From Candidatus Scalindua rubra (GTDB lineage: Bacteria > Planctomycetota > Brocadiia > Brocadiales > Scalinduaceae), in the NCBI GenBank assembly GCA_001723765.1, contig MAYW01000018.1, forward strand, positions 1 through 46,534: 46,534 nt of DNA. The letters are read 5' to 3'. Positions 1-9,825 of this stretch are shown piece by piece (positions within the stretch are counted from its first letter, which is position 1; the number at the start of each line of letters is the position of its first letter). Below the pieces are notes generated by a model. It searched no databases and was not told the DNA's origin. It saw nothing but the letters and a program-made list of their open reading frames with translations. The position numbers were made by a program, and so were the translations under genes.

Positions 1-111
1 TGAGAAAGTAAGTTATTAATAATACTTTATAATTTAGCAATTCTTTATACTTAAGGGAAAGCCTGCCCTGCGGTCTGGGCCAGGGTTTGAAAACCGTAGG
101 TTTTCATTTGA

Positions 112-173
112 CAACCTGGACAAGTCAGAATAAATGAATTATTTACTTTTTTGGTTCTGGCTTGTCCAGGTTG
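112..173. repeat. Palindromic repeat family A, copy 1
   Basis: Imperfect palindrome with 19-bp arms (left arm starts CAACCTGGACAAG, right arm ends CTTGTCCAGGTTG) that pair with one G-T wobble around an AT-rich loop. It lies about 100 bases beyond the stop of the minus-strand ABC permease gene. A second full copy is at 28690-28752 and a degenerate right arm at 33429-33450. A separate perfect 7-bp hairpin (GAAAACC/GGTTTTC) lies just before it at 89-105. I see no gene in bases 1-270. Confidence 0.75.
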
Positions 174-270
174 GGATATTGTATTATTATACATTTATAT
201 CCCTGTTTGTCCATTTATACTTTGCAACACCATTGAGTTAAAAATACCTGAAACCTGCATAAAATATCTG

Positions 271-2793
271 CTACTCGTATTTAAGCGTTTGTGCTACGTT
301 TTCCCTGGCAATTATGTAGGAAGGATAAAGGCTGGCTACATATGATATAAAAACAGCGAGTGCAAGGCATGTGCAAATCCAAAAAGGTGAGATTGTATAA
401 GAAAGGTTAAGACCGCTAAAATCCCTCAATCCTGAAACTGCAAAGTATGAAAAAGGTAGTGCCAGCAGTACTGCAAAAATCCCTCCATTAATCCCTATAA
501 TAAATCCTATTGCCGTAAACATCTCCTGTAGTTGCATCCTAGTCATCCCCAGTACTCGGAATAGGCCTATTTCCTTTTCTCTTTCCATAGCATTAACTAG
601 AAGTGAATTCAGGACACCAATCATTGCAAGGATAACCATACAGAAGAATATTATATTGAATATAAAAAAGTCTCTATCAATATTTGTGGTACGTTCATAT
701 ATCAGTCTTTCATCTGTCATGCTCCATGTTACAGGGAGGTTTAGGTCTGACCTTATCTTGCTTAGGAGGGATGACGTCGGTGTCTTATTTCGTGTTGTAG
801 TATCGGTACCTGACCATATAATCCATTCATTTGCCCTATCGCACGATAAACGGAAAAACTCTTGCATGTGCTCTGGATTTAACAGGGCGTACGCTCTTTC
901 GGAGGTGAAATAACCATACCTATCAGAAACACCGATAATTTCAATCTTTTTGTTTCTACTTACTGTAGAAAGTTCAATAAATTCTCCTGCTTTTTTATTT
1001 TGTCTGGATGCCAGAGAAGTCGTTAGAATGATACCCTCACCTCTGGTAAATCTCTTAAGAATCTCCTTTTCTTTTTCTGGTATATTAATGTCTGTGGTAA
1101 GAGAAGACATATCTATTCCTTTAATTAAGAAAGGCATATTGACCTTGGAAGTTATCATTAATACATGTTTAACACCCGCTATATGTTGAATGTCGTTCCT
1201 GGTAGAGATTGGCAGGTTTTCTGTTTCAATGAGAATCTTATCCTTAATAGCGATTTCCCACCATTCTTTGATTTCAGATTTTAGAGATGTTGTCATAGTC
1301 TTAAATGCAAAAAGGGCAGCGAAGACAACCACAATACCCAATATTGCTGGTACAAGCCTATCGCCCGAGGCTGACATATCTTTATATGCTAGAGTACCTA
1401 CGTTTTTAAAGACGTATACGGCACATTTCCCAAATAACCGTGAGGTTACTCTAACCAGAGACGGCAAAATCAATAAGGCCCCTATAAAAAGTAAGACAAT
1501 CATGATTAACTTAAATATTGTGGCAAAGAGGCCATAACTGCCTTCGGCAAAAAATACTCTCATACACATATACAATAGAATCATGATTATGGTTGAAGCC
1601 AAAAATAGTACGGTATAAAATTTTTTGTGCTCAACCTTTACCAGTGTTGTTCCGATGGGATGCAGAACCAGAGATGTATTCACTTTCCTTGCCTTAAATA
1701 CGGGATATAAAGCGCCTAGTAACGTTGAACAGATTCCGAGGATAGCGTAAAAAATAATTTGATTCCACGGCAGGTAATAGTAATTAATATCTGCAATACC
1801 GATAGTGGATATATGTAACCGTGCCATGAGTTTTGCGAGAACCAGACCTGAAAAAACACCGCAGACGGCGCCTAGTATGCCTATTATTAAGGCTTCTGTT
1901 AATAGTACCATGCCTATCTGTTTTTTTGTTGCACCGATAGCATGCATGAGGCCAATTTCCCTCATTCTTTCTATTACCGACAGGGTGAATGAATGGAATA
2001 TGATAAATAAACCGAGTCCGAGTGAAAAAATACTGCTGACCTTAAGGGCATTTCTCATTGCCAGGTCTTCAACAGAACTACCTTCGAGTGCGTAAGAGGG
2101 TAGGTTGACTAAAAATTTTCCTTCGAGTCTTGCTTTTAGTGCTTTAGTATCTTCGTGTGCCTTTATCCACAAAATTGGAAATATTCTTTCACAACCACCT
2201 TCCTGAAACAGTGTCATTCCCCAATCGAATTGAACAAATCCAACCCTTGATTTATTTCTTCGCCCCATAAAGATGTTTGAAGTTATCGCAACTACCTCGC
2301 AATCTTCTTTTCCAATCTTTATATGTGAACCAACATCCAGATTATTTTCCCAGGCCAGACGGCTTGTAATCCATATCTGGTTTTTTTCAAGGGGTTTATC
2401 TTTGATAGATGATTCAATAATCAAAGTCCTGAAGTCTTCATAGTTTTTCTTTTTTATACCGCACAGTTCAATCTGTCTTTCACTACCATCAGGTAAGATT
2501 ATGGTGGTTAACTTGGTAAATATGGGTGTTATAGATTCAACATCACTAATGGTTTCCAACCTTTCAATGGTTTCAGTGAGTGTAATTGGGGAGGAGTTGC
2601 TAGGCCTTACCACAAGATCAGGATTGCCATATTCGGATATCCATCTGGCCTTCTCAGTAAGGACTGTATTAACGTCTATAGTTACAATTGCCGTTATCAG
2701 GGCTATACCTATGGTAACGGCGATTATGTTACATAGTGTCCTGGTTTTTTTAAATATTAAGTTCCTGTAAGCAAGTAAAAATATTGCTTTCAC
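271..2793 (-). CDS. MacB/FtsX-type ABC transporter permease (duplicated)
   Basis: Inner-membrane permease of 840 residues, probably moving a lipophilic or lipoprotein-like substrate or exporting a small molecule; the substrate cannot be read from sequence. The N-terminus ([12 protein letters not shown] followed by a hydrophobic helix) is typical of MacB/LolC-E permeases, then comes a periplasmic MacB_PCD-like domain. FtsX-type membrane segments are seen around 255-390 (signature REIGLMHAIGATKKQI) and again at the C-terminus (REKEIGLFRVLGMTR), so this is the long form with two FtsX units. The start overlaps the 3' end of the upstream ATPase gene by 44 bases, which points to translational coupling in a two-gene operon. 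Confidence 0.85.
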   Translation of the reverse strand: MKAIFLLAYRNLIFKKTRTLCNIIAVTIGIALITAIVTIDVNTVLTEKARWISEYGNPDLVVRPSNSSPITLTETIERLETISDVESITPIFTKLTTIILPDGSERQIELCGIKKKNYEDFRTLIIESSIKDKPLEKNQIWITSRLAWENNLDVGSHIKIGKEDCEVVAITSNIFMGRRNKSRVGFVQFDWGMTLFQEGGCERIFPILWIKAHEDTKALKARLEGKFLVNLPSYALEGSSVEDLAMRNALKVSSIFSLGLGLFIIFHSFTLSVIERMREIGLMHAIGATKKQIGMVLLTEALIIGILGAVCGVFSGLVLAKLMARLHISTIGIADINYYYLPWNQIIFYAILGICSTLLGALYPVFKARKVNTSLVLHPIGTTLVKVEHKKFYTVLFLASTIIMILLYMCMRVFFAEGSYGLFATIFKLIMIVLLFIGALLILPSLVRVTSRLFGKCAVYVFKNVGTLAYKDMSASGDRLVPAILGIVVVFAALFAFKTMTTSLKSEIKEWWEIAIKDKILIETENLPISTRNDIQHIAGVKHVLMITSKVNMPFLIKGIDMSSLTTDINIPEKEKEILKRFTRGEGIILTTSLASRQNKKAGEFIELSTVSRNKKIEIIGVSDRYGYFTSERAYALLNPEHMQEFFRLSCDRANEWIIWSGTDTTTRNKTPTSSLLSKIRSDLNLPVTWSMTDERLIYERTTNIDRDFFIFNIIFFCMVILAMIGVLNSLLVNAMEREKEIGLFRVLGMTRMQLQEMFTAIGFIIGINGGIFAVLLALPFSYFAVSGLRDFSGLNLSYTISPFWICTCLALAVFISYVASLYPSYIIARENVAQTLKYE

Positions 2794-3493
2794 TTACATC
2801 ATCTCCATGAAGGACATATTTATCGGGAATTGTGCCGGATTTTAAGAACATTACTTTATCACCATAGGCTGCATCCTTATGGTTGTGAGTTACGAGTAAG
2901 ATAGTTTGTTTTAATTCATGGTTGCATTTTCTTAATATTTCCAAAATTTCATGGCCTACCTTTTCACTAACGTTTCCTGTAGGTTCATCGGCGAGAATAA
3001 TATCAGGCTTATTGATTAAGGCCCTTGCAATGGTGACACGTTGCATCTCACCACCACTTAGCTGAGATGGTGTATGTCTTTTTCTACCACTTAGTCCAAC
3101 GAGGCTTATGAGTTCATCCAGGTATGAATAGTTATCATCTGAATTGCTTCCGTCTATAAGTAAGGGGAGTTTGACGTTGTCTTCTACATTTAAGGTTGGG
3201 ATCAGATTGAAGAATTGGAATATGAAGCCTATGTGTTTTCTCCGCAGAATTGTCCTTTCATCATCATTTAAATTATAAATGTTTTTTCTATGGACAAATA
3301 CTTCTCCTTTGGTCGGAGACTCAAGACCGGAAATTACATTTAACAGTGTACTCTTACCTCCACCACTTGGACCCATTAGTGATAGGAATTCACCATGATT
3401 TGCGTTAAATGAAATATTATTAAGGACGTGCAGGTATTCGTCGCCCATCTTGAAGGTCTTTGAAATATTATTAACCTTAAGTATTTCTTTCAT
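2750..3493 (-). CDS. ABC transporter ATP-binding protein (LolD/MacB type)
   Basis: Cytoplasmic ATPase of 247 residues that would power the downstream permease. Walker A is GPSGGGKST, the Q-loop region is [12 protein letters not shown], the signature is LSGGEMQRV and Walker B is IILADEPTG; length and motifs fit the LolD/MacB/FtsE group. It is the first gene of a two-gene minus-strand operon, and its last 44 bases overlap the permease. Upstream (3494-3785) there are short perfect hairpins, for example CATTTTGC-TTC-GCAAAATG, but no other gene. Family assignment is firm; the substrate is unknown. Confidence 0.9.
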   Translation of the reverse strand: MKEILKVNNISKTFKMGDEYLHVLNNISFNANHGEFLSLMGPSGGGKSTLLNVISGLESPTKGEVFVHRKNIYNLNDDERTILRRKHIGFIFQFFNLIPTLNVEDNVKLPLLIDGSNSDDNYSYLDELISLVGLSGRKRHTPSQLSGGEMQRVTIARALINKPDIILADEPTGNVSEKVGHEILEILRKCNHELKQTILLVTHNHKDAAYGDKVMFLKSGTIPDKYVLHGDDVSESNIFTCLQELNI

Positions 3494-3785
3494 ATTTAAA
3501 TTAGCTCACTTCGCTCACTAATTTATGGCATTTTGCTTCGCAAAATGAAAAATCCTCTTAAACTGCATAATGTCATATGTGACATAACTAATAGATCTTA
3601 TAAGTTAGAATATTTCAATAGATTGCAGAGCTAAGTTCAGCTTTGTAAAATTTCCTATATATGCTAATTTAAATTTAATCTATTGACATTAAATCGTTTT
3701 AAGGATAGTTTTGAGATAAGAGATTTTAAAGAACCTTCCATTATACGGGTAACAATGAATGAAACAAGCGTAATAGTAAGATGCG

Positions 3786-3989
3786 ATGCTAGATGCTAAA
3801 GGACAGGCTTTTATAAACACAATTCCGGTTGATGAATTTATGTATTGTATGGAAGTGGACGATAGAGAGATTTATATGTTAAGGATGTTTTGCAGGAAAT
3901 GTACAAATTTTTTGCACTGCGCTAGTGTAAAAAAATCGTTGAAGGAATGTGTGGATGATGTCTTTACCCCGTTAGAGAAAAATCTCTAA
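3786..3989 (+). CDS. Small hypothetical protein
   Basis: ORF of 67 residues with four cysteines (one CxxC in MFCRKCTNF) and no recognised domain. There is no convincing ribosome-binding site in front of the ATG. Support for a real gene is that a perfect 12-bp hairpin covers its stop codon, as a plus-strand terminator would. It could still be a chance ORF. Confidence 0.4.
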   Translation: MLDAKGQAFINTIPVDEFMYCMEVDDREIYMLRMFCRKCTNFLHCASVKKSLKECVDDVFTPLEKNL

Positions 3990-3994
3990 CGGGG
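3967..3994 (+). terminator. Hairpin at the end of the small ORF
   Basis: Perfect 12-bp inverted repeat (CCCCGTTAGAGA / TCTCTAACGGGG) with an AAAA loop, followed by only a short T-run. It overlaps the stop codon of the 67-residue ORF. It could also serve the convergent minus-strand genes ending at 4116. Confidence 0.6.
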
Positions 3995-4115
3995 TTTACT
4001 CCAATAAATTAGTGACAGCCTGTACACTCATCCGACCGTGTCATCCGGGCGGGCCCGAACGAACCGCTTTTATAAAACTGTTCCCCCTACCTGTTGGCAG
4101 GCAGGTGAACAGCCC

Positions 4116-4835
4116 CTACAAATCATTTAATTTATTGAGATAATTCTTCAAATCAGAAATGGTTTTGATATTTATGTCACTTGCATGATTATGTCTCATC
4201 ATCAAGGCATAGGTATTATTAAATCCCAGAGGTTTGAGCCATGCAACGTCAAAGCGCTTCTCTGATTCTTCAGAAACATAGGCATAAACTTTTTCCCCAT
4301 CCTTTAAAATTGCTTTTCTCACATTTTCGTCTGCTTTTAAAATAACCAGTAACCCCGTACCGGTGTATTCAGGATAAAGATCAATTTCACCATTGACCAG
4401 GGCATCAAAGCAGATTTTTGTTCCTGCAAGTCCCGTTTTCAGCTCCACATTCAGATCGCTATAATTTTCAATAAGCTGTCCAAAAATTTCCGCCAATATG
4501 TATTGTTCAGTGAAATTTTTGGAGCCAATAGCAATATCTGCTTCCCCCCGTTTTCGTTCAGAAGTTTTGAAGCCAATATTGCTTAAAAAATCCTTTGCTA
4601 CTTGAGCCGGATCTTCTTTATTATGGTCTACCTTAAAGTTCAATTCAGACATTATGTCGTTTGAGATTTTCCCTTCAAGTTTTGAAAAGACATCATAAAG
4701 AAACGGGAATTTTCTCAACGTCTCGCCCCTGATAATTGGTACTGCATGGTAAGGGGGGAAATAGTGTTTATCATCTCTGAGTACTTGAAACTGATATGCC
4801 TTGATTCGTCCATCCGTTGTAAATCCGCCAATCAC
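4116..4835 (-). CDS. Glycine betaine/choline-type ABC substrate-binding domain (3' part of a split gene)
   Basis: OpuAC-like substrate-binding domain of 239 residues (GSKNFTEQYILAEIFGQLIE, then LNGEIDLYPEYTGT-like region LVNGEIDLYPEYTGT). It has no signal peptide because it is the C-terminal half of a fused permease/binding protein. Its frame stays open upstream of the ATG and reads KKVDVIGGFTT, directly continuing the permease ORF that ends ALRKKKG. The break is a run of ten T on the plus strand (4843-4852); one fewer base would join the halves into a 522-residue protein (4116-5685, which is 3x523+1 bases). Either a +1 error or slippage site, or a genuine disruption. Confidence 0.85.
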   Translation of the reverse strand: MIGGFTTDGRIKAYQFQVLRDDKHYFPPYHAVPIIRGETLRKFPFLYDVFSKLEGKISNDIMSELNFKVDHNKEDPAQVAKDFLSNIGFKTSERKRGEADIAIGSKNFTEQYILAEIFGQLIENYSDLNVELKTGLAGTKICFDALVNGEIDLYPEYTGTGLLVILKADENVRKAILKDGEKVYAYVSEESEKRFDVAWLKPLGFNNTYALMMRHNHASDINIKTISDLKNYLNKLNDL

Positions 4836-4836
4836 A

Positions 4837-5685
4837 TCAACCTTTTTTTTTTCTAAGCGCCTGGTACATCAATCCCGGATCGAGTTCTACAGTATCCATA
4901 GAAATTGCATAGTGTTGCTTGAGCCCCGGATATCCATCAGAGCGTTCCATGAATTCTGCTGTAAATCCTGCTCGAAATGAATGGGCGAAAAACGAAGGGA
5001 TGAACAGAAAAGGGATTATTACAAAAATAATTACGGATGAGAAAATGAGAAGAGGTTTGATTACCTGATTGATATATTTTTGCAGTATTGATAATACAAA
5101 ATCAAAAAACAGCGCCAGGATTGCCGCAGGAATAGCCCCTGCCAAAATCATATTCATATTGTTAAGCGCAATTCCACGAAATATAAACTGTCCAAGGCCT
5201 CCGGAAGCAATAAGAGCGCAGAGAGTCGCCACACCTACATTAATCACCGTAGCAGTTCGTATACCTGCAAAAATAACAGGAATCGCCAGGGGAAGCTCCA
5301 CTTTACGTAATATCTGCATATATGACATTCCCATCCCCTTGGCTGCTTCTGTAACAGACGGTTCTACTTCTTTAATCCCTGTGAATGTATTTCTGACGAT
5401 TGGAAGGAGAGCATAAAGGAAAAGAGCCACTATAGCAGGAGTGGGACCTATACCGAGGAAAGGCAAAAGGAACCCCAATAACGCGATACTTGGAATTGTT
5501 TGAATTATACCAACCCCACCGAGTACGACATTGGAAATCTTCCGGTATTTAGTCAAAAGAATACCCAGGGGCAGTCCTATGATTATGGCTATTGCCAGCG
5601 CTACAAGGGTTAGGCCTATATGCTCGAAAGTTTGTCTGGCAATTTCTGTTAGATGGCTTAGGACAAAATCGTAAAATTTTAGCAC
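4837..5685 (-). CDS. Glycine betaine/choline-type ABC permease (5' part of a split gene)
   Basis: Membrane permease of 282 residues in the BPD_transp_1 family. About five helices lie in residues 15-215, with the EAA-like coupling loop VTEAAKGMGMSYMQILRKVELPLA, then a further helix near 222-245 and the first part of a periplasmic binding domain (GYPGLKQHY, TVELDPGLMYQAL). Fused OpuAB-AC-type proteins continue in one frame; here it stops after RKKKG in an A10 run and continues at -1 in the next ORF. It overlaps the ATPase gene by 7 bases, so the three ORFs form one osmoprotectant-type importer operon. Confidence 0.87.
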   Translation of the reverse strand: MLKFYDFVLSHLTEIARQTFEHIGLTLVALAIAIIIGLPLGILLTKYRKISNVVLGGVGIIQTIPSIALLGFLLPFLGIGPTPAIVALFLYALLPIVRNTFTGIKEVEPSVTEAAKGMGMSYMQILRKVELPLAIPVIFAGIRTATVINVGVATLCALIASGGLGQFIFRGIALNNMNMILAGAIPAAILALFFDFVLSILQKYINQVIKPLLIFSSVIIFVIIPFLFIPSFFAHSFRAGFTAEFMERSDGYPGLKQHYAISMDTVELDPGLMYQALRKKKG

Positions 5686-6653
5686 TTTTGCTTAGATTTT
5701 ATTTTGTAAAATGCCGAAAGGAGCTCTTCACAAGTAGTATTTAGAATTGGTGATTGAAAAGAAGAATCTTGGATTTGGAGTGTCGAATTTTTCAAGGAAG
5801 ATTTTTCCATTGTTTCCAGTACATCCAACAGGTTATCATCTGTACTGAACGTCTTTACGTCTTTATCCTTTATATCATGGGATTGAATTTCAGGTAAAAG
5901 GTCTTTTAGTTTTGTCACTTTCAATTCGAGTTGAAAGCGTTTGGCTTGAAAGAAGCTTTTGGAAAACTCATTTTCCGGTGAAAAGATCAATTCTTTAGCT
6001 GTGCCCATTTGCTGAACCTTACCTCTATCCATCAAACATATTCTATCACCGAGGTCAATTGCTTCAAACACATCATGAGTAACCAGAACCATAGTTTTAT
6101 GAAGCAATGTTTCCAAATTTTTAAATTCTTCCTGAATTTGCCTCCTGGTAATAGGGTCTAATGCACCGAATGGTTCATCTAGAAGTACAATCGATGGATC
6201 AGCGGCCAGAGCACGGGCAAGTCCTACCCGTTGTTGCTGTCCACCACTGAGTTCATTTGGATGACGTTGTAAATACTCTAACGGTAGCCCTACCAGTTCC
6301 ATCAATTCCAAAGTTCGCTTTGCAATACGTTTTTTATCCCAGTTTAGAAGGTTTGGAACGATGGCGATACTTTGTTCAACCGTATAATGGGGAAAAAGCC
6401 CGATATTTTGAATAACATACCCAATTTGTTTCCTCAAATTTTCCGGCTTTTGTTCTTGTATATCCTTCCCTTCAATGACTAGCTTACCAGAAGTTGGTTC
6501 GATTAGCCTGTTAATCATTTTTAGTGTGGTAGTCTTTCCACAACCACTGGTACCCAACAGCACAAGCGTTTCACCACATTCAACAGAAAATGAAACATTA
6601 TCAACGGCTGTCGAACCATCAAATGTTTTAGTTAGATTAGAGGCTTTAATCAT
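5679..6653 (-). CDS. Glycine betaine/choline-type ABC ATPase
   Basis: ATPase of 324 residues energising quaternary-amine uptake. Walker A is LGTSGCGKTT, the signature is LSGGQQQRVGLARALAADP and Walker B is IVLLDEPFGALD, the arrangement typical of OpuAA/OpuCA/ProV. The C-terminal 90 residues look like a shortened or diverged CBS-type regulatory region (TDDNLLDVLETM) rather than a full CBS pair. It is first in the operon and its end overlaps the permease start. The upstream spacer (6654-6798) holds repetitive AGCTTAGC/AGCTAAGC-like short palindromes. Confidence 0.88.
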   Translation of the reverse strand: MIKASNLTKTFDGSTAVDNVSFSVECGETLVLLGTSGCGKTTTLKMINRLIEPTSGKLVIEGKDIQEQKPENLRKQIGYVIQNIGLFPHYTVEQSIAIVPNLLNWDKKRIAKRTLELMELVGLPLEYLQRHPNELSGGQQQRVGLARALAADPSIVLLDEPFGALDPITRRQIQEEFKNLETLLHKTMVLVTHDVFEAIDLGDRICLMDRGKVQQMGTAKELIFSPENEFSKSFFQAKRFQLELKVTKLKDLLPEIQSHDIKDKDVKTFSTDDNLLDVLETMEKSSLKNSTLQIQDSSFQSPILNTTCEELLSAFYKIKSKQKC

Positions 6654-6798
6654 TGTCTATGAGGGTTAGGCTCAATCATATCTAGCCTAACTAAAAAAAC
6701 ATTATTGATAAATATTTTGCAGAGCTAAGCCAAAGCTGAGCTTAGCTTAGTCAGCTTTGCCAATTTTGGTAAAGATTTAAGAAATAATATACTAAAAG

Positions 6799-8046
6799 TT
6801 ATTTTGTGACCTCCAAAATAGCAACCAGACCATGACCGCATCCGATACCCTTTTGCATATTAATTTCCAGACTGCGTAATGCATATCCTAATTGTGGTTC
6901 AATAATATTAGCCCTTGGTTCACCATACCACATCCATCCCGTATCTGCAATAACTCTGTCAATATTCATCAAAGCAAACTGTAGATGACTTGAAAATTCA
7001 GGCCAATCTTCCAATTCTATTAAGGATGCATTTTCTTCGAGCCTTTTTTGGCAAAAGTTTACCAAAATATTCCAACTTCTGATGAGTTCATCGAGAAAAG
7101 GAGCCACTTTAGGGTGGTCCGGAACTATATCAGCATCAATTATTAACTCTGACAGATCAGTTCGCATATAATCCTCATGTAAACGGTTGACGGTTCTTCG
7201 TATGGGCTTGAGTTTGGGATTATACTGCTGTGTATCTGTATGACGGCCTGTTAAGATAGAACGATCATATTTCTTTAATATTTCCACTTGTACCTTTGTT
7301 TCCATAATAAGTTCTTCAACTAATTCTTCCACTTCTGTCCCGGTCCAAAACCGAACAGGAAAGTGTTCGATCTCAACATCTTGGTTCAATTCGGAATAAA
7401 GATAACTCATCGAATAGTCGCGTATCTTTTCTGGTTCAGTCTCAACTTTCCAATAATCCGGCCACTCTATTGAATACCTCCCCAAAAAGTCGAGAATTAT
7501 TAAGCTCTCATTATTGCTGTGATTGCAAATATCAATCAGAAGTTGCACTAAATGAGATTTGTCAAGATGGGAAAGAGATGCATAAGATGAAAAATAAATA
7601 TCAAAAGGTTTTTCTTCCTTAACTACATCCATATCCTTTCTTAAATCTGCCCGTCTAAAATTAACGTTCGGTTTACATTCAAAAATTTCATTTCCCTTGT
7701 CCACCATTTCCTGACACAAATCCAGTCCCAAATAAACTTCAATTTCATCTTCGGGAAGTACACGGTCGCGCTGTAAACCTAAATCCAAATCTCGTTTATC
7801 TATTTTTGTAACAAGTTCATACCCCTGGCCTGTCCCACAACCCAGATCAAGGATTCTCAGCTTTTTCCCTTGATTTTGCCTGTGGGCTACTAATTTGGAT
7901 AAAAAAGGGCGTAAAACAAATCTCGTAAGTTGATCCTCCCAATATGTTCGTACATTATCATATTTCCCAAATAGATTACCCGAATATCGATCATAGTCAC
8001 CCCTCTTTACAGCTTCAGTGTAAGTTCTAGTTTCTTTTGATTGCAT
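6799..8046 (-). CDS. Class I SAM-dependent methyltransferase
   Basis: Predicted cytoplasmic methyltransferase of 415 residues. Motif I is ILDLGCGTGQG (about 65-75), an acidic motif II region is YLGLDLCQEMVDKG, and a DIYFSSYASLSHL segment fits motif IV. The last 150 residues form an additional domain I do not recognise. The substrate is not predictable. It lies between a betaine-type importer and an asparagine synthase, both on the minus strand, but a 163-base gap with a MITE-like palindrome separates it from the synthase, so a common operon is uncertain. Confidence 0.75.
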   Translation of the reverse strand: MQSKETRTYTEAVKRGDYDRYSGNLFGKYDNVRTYWEDQLTRFVLRPFLSKLVAHRQNQGKKLRILDLGCGTGQGYELVTKIDKRDLDLGLQRDRVLPEDEIEVYLGLDLCQEMVDKGNEIFECKPNVNFRRADLRKDMDVVKEEKPFDIYFSSYASLSHLDKSHLVQLLIDICNHSNNESLIILDFLGRYSIEWPDYWKVETEPEKIRDYSMSYLYSELNQDVEIEHFPVRFWTGTEVEELVEELIMETKVQVEILKKYDRSILTGRHTDTQQYNPKLKPIRRTVNRLHEDYMRTDLSELIIDADIVPDHPKVAPFLDELIRSWNILVNFCQKRLEENASLIELEDWPEFSSHLQFALMNIDRVIADTGWMWYGEPRANIIEPQLGYALRSLEINMQKGIGCGHGLVAILEVTK

Positions 8047-8069
8047 TGGACACTACTTTAAACATTTGT

Positions 8070-8200
8070 ACCTAAATTGAGCGATTTTATATTATATGCC
8101 ATTGTAGCCGCTGGCTTTAGCCTGCGTTTCTCATCATTTGACGGGTCGACGTAAGTTACGCAACCTCAAGGTTGCGGCTACAAAATCGCTCAATTTAGGT
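8070..8200. repeat. MITE-like palindromic element
   Basis: Perfect 19-bp terminal inverted repeats (ACCTAAATTGAGCGATTTT at 8070-8088 and its complement at 8182-8200) enclose a second nested pair, TTGTAGCCGC (8102-8111) / GCGGCTACAA (8174-8183). It fills most of the space between the methyltransferase and asparagine synthase genes and has no coding capacity. Confidence 0.75.
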
Positions 8201-8209
8201 TATAGTGTG

Positions 8210-9688
8210 TTAAAGAATTTTACCTTTCCATCTGCCAATTAAATTAATGGCATCGGGATGATCAAAGTGGCGTTCAAAAATATTGTAATAAAGAAGTTCT
8301 TCCTTTGATGAGACAGGTATACCACGCTCTTTCGCTTTCTGTAATTTCTCATCTGTAATGCATGATGTCCTTTTCTCAAAAAAAGTAGAAGAGCCGCAAC
8401 CCTGAGCAAATTCTAATTTATCCCTCCATACAATCTCAGCAGGTAGTACATCTTCAAATGCCTTACGCAAAAGCCATTTTTCTTTACCGAAAGAGCTTTG
8501 CATCTTAAGTTCAGGTGAAATACTCAAGACAGTCTCAATAAATTCAATATCAAGAAAAGGTACCCGGCCTTCTAATCCATGCGCCATTGTCATACGGTCT
8601 ACTCTCTGTAGATTTATATTATGCAAGCCACTTAGGATTCGGATAAATTCTGATTGAAGTTCTTGTGGTTCGTCATATTCTTCAAAATAGCTGTATCCGG
8701 CGAAAAGTTCGTCTGCGCCTTCCCCCGAAAGGACAACCTTGACATATTGGCTTGCCAGTTTGGAAACGAAGTAACACGGAACAGCGCTCCTTACTAAAGC
8801 AGGGTCATAAGATTCCAGATAATATATAACATCTGCAAGAACTTCCCACATTTCGTCTTCTGAATAAACGTATTCATGATGAACAGTGCCAAGATGTTGT
8901 GCTACCATTCTTGCAGCTTTAATGTCAGGTGATTCGGGGAGTCCAACCGAAAATGAATGCAACTCTGGTATTTCTTCTTTCATCAAAGCAGCAATAATAC
9001 TTGAATCCAATCCACCACTTAAAAAAACGCCGACAGGAACATCAGACATTAACCTCTTTTTTACACTTTTTTTAACGTTTTTTTTGATTTTTTCAATTGC
9101 TTTGTCTATATCCGTAATAAAAACGTCAACCTGTGGTAATTGGTAATAGGTTTTAAATCCTTCATCAGAATCAAAATAACTACCTTTGGGAAACTCGTTA
9201 ATACGGTCAGTTGTATTTAGCAAGGCCTTTATCTCCGACGAAAAATAAATATTTTCATCATCAAAACCCCAATATAAAGGTTTAATACCAATTGGGTCAC
9301 GAGCAACAAAAAAGTGATCTTTTTTTGAGAGTATGAAACTAAACATTCCGTCAAGATATTTCAAAAAATTTGAGCCTTTTTGCTGATAGAGTGGTATTAT
9401 GACTTCACAATCACTATTAGATGAGAAACTGTAGTTTAATTGATTTTTTAGACTTTGATGATTATATATCTCTCCATTACAAATTAAATATATACCATCA
9501 TGAGATTCTATAGGCTGATGTCCACATTCTGGGTCAACAATCGAAAGTCGTTGATGGCCGAGAAAAAACTCAGACCACATAATAGTTCCTTTATTATCTG
9601 GCCCACGATGCTGTAACGTTTGTAACATCGCTTCAAAATGAGATTCGGTTTTATTTAATTTCCCAAAAACACCAAGAATTCCACACAT
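8210..9688 (-). CDS. asnB: Asparagine synthase (glutamine-hydrolysing)
   Basis: Amidotransferase of 492 residues, converting aspartate to asparagine or making a related amide with glutamine as nitrogen donor. The class II glutaminase domain begins at Cys2 (MCGILGVFG), with NGEIYN at 71-76 and RDPIGIKPLYW at 130-140; the synthetase domain carries the PPi-loop SGGLDS at 224-229. It is shorter than long AsnB/AsnO forms (around 600 residues), so it could act on another carboxylate. The coding strand has an A8 run (complement of 9078-9085) and the frame is intact there, useful when judging the frameshifts elsewhere. Confidence 0.85.
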   Translation of the reverse strand: MCGILGVFGKLNKTESHFEAMLQTLQHRGPDNKGTIMWSEFFLGHQRLSIVDPECGHQPIESHDGIYLICNGEIYNHQSLKNQLNYSFSSNSDCEVIIPLYQQKGSNFLKYLDGMFSFILSKKDHFFVARDPIGIKPLYWGFDDENIYFSSEIKALLNTTDRINEFPKGSYFDSDEGFKTYYQLPQVDVFITDIDKAIEKIKKNVKKSVKKRLMSDVPVGVFLSGGLDSSIIAALMKEEIPELHSFSVGLPESPDIKAARMVAQHLGTVHHEYVYSEDEMWEVLADVIYYLESYDPALVRSAVPCYFVSKLASQYVKVVLSGEGADELFAGYSYFEEYDEPQELQSEFIRILSGLHNINLQRVDRMTMAHGLEGRVPFLDIEFIETVLSISPELKMQSSFGKEKWLLRKAFEDVLPAEIVWRDKLEFAQGCGSSTFFEKRTSCITDEKLQKAKERGIPVSSKEELLYYNIFERHFDHPDAINLIGRWKGKIL

Positions 9689-9825
9689 TTTATAAGATAT
9701 GATATTTAGAAAGAGTTAGAAACATTGGTTTTTAAAAGGAATCCTGCTTGACTTTAATAGTTGTTTTATCCTCGATTTCGGCTCTGCCCACAACGCTTGA
9801 GCACCAATAGAATAAAGTTAAGCCT

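Noticed and set aside
151..345. 64-residue plus ORF at the window start
   Set aside because: Begins in the loop of repeat family A and runs antisense into the permease gene; no supporting signal.
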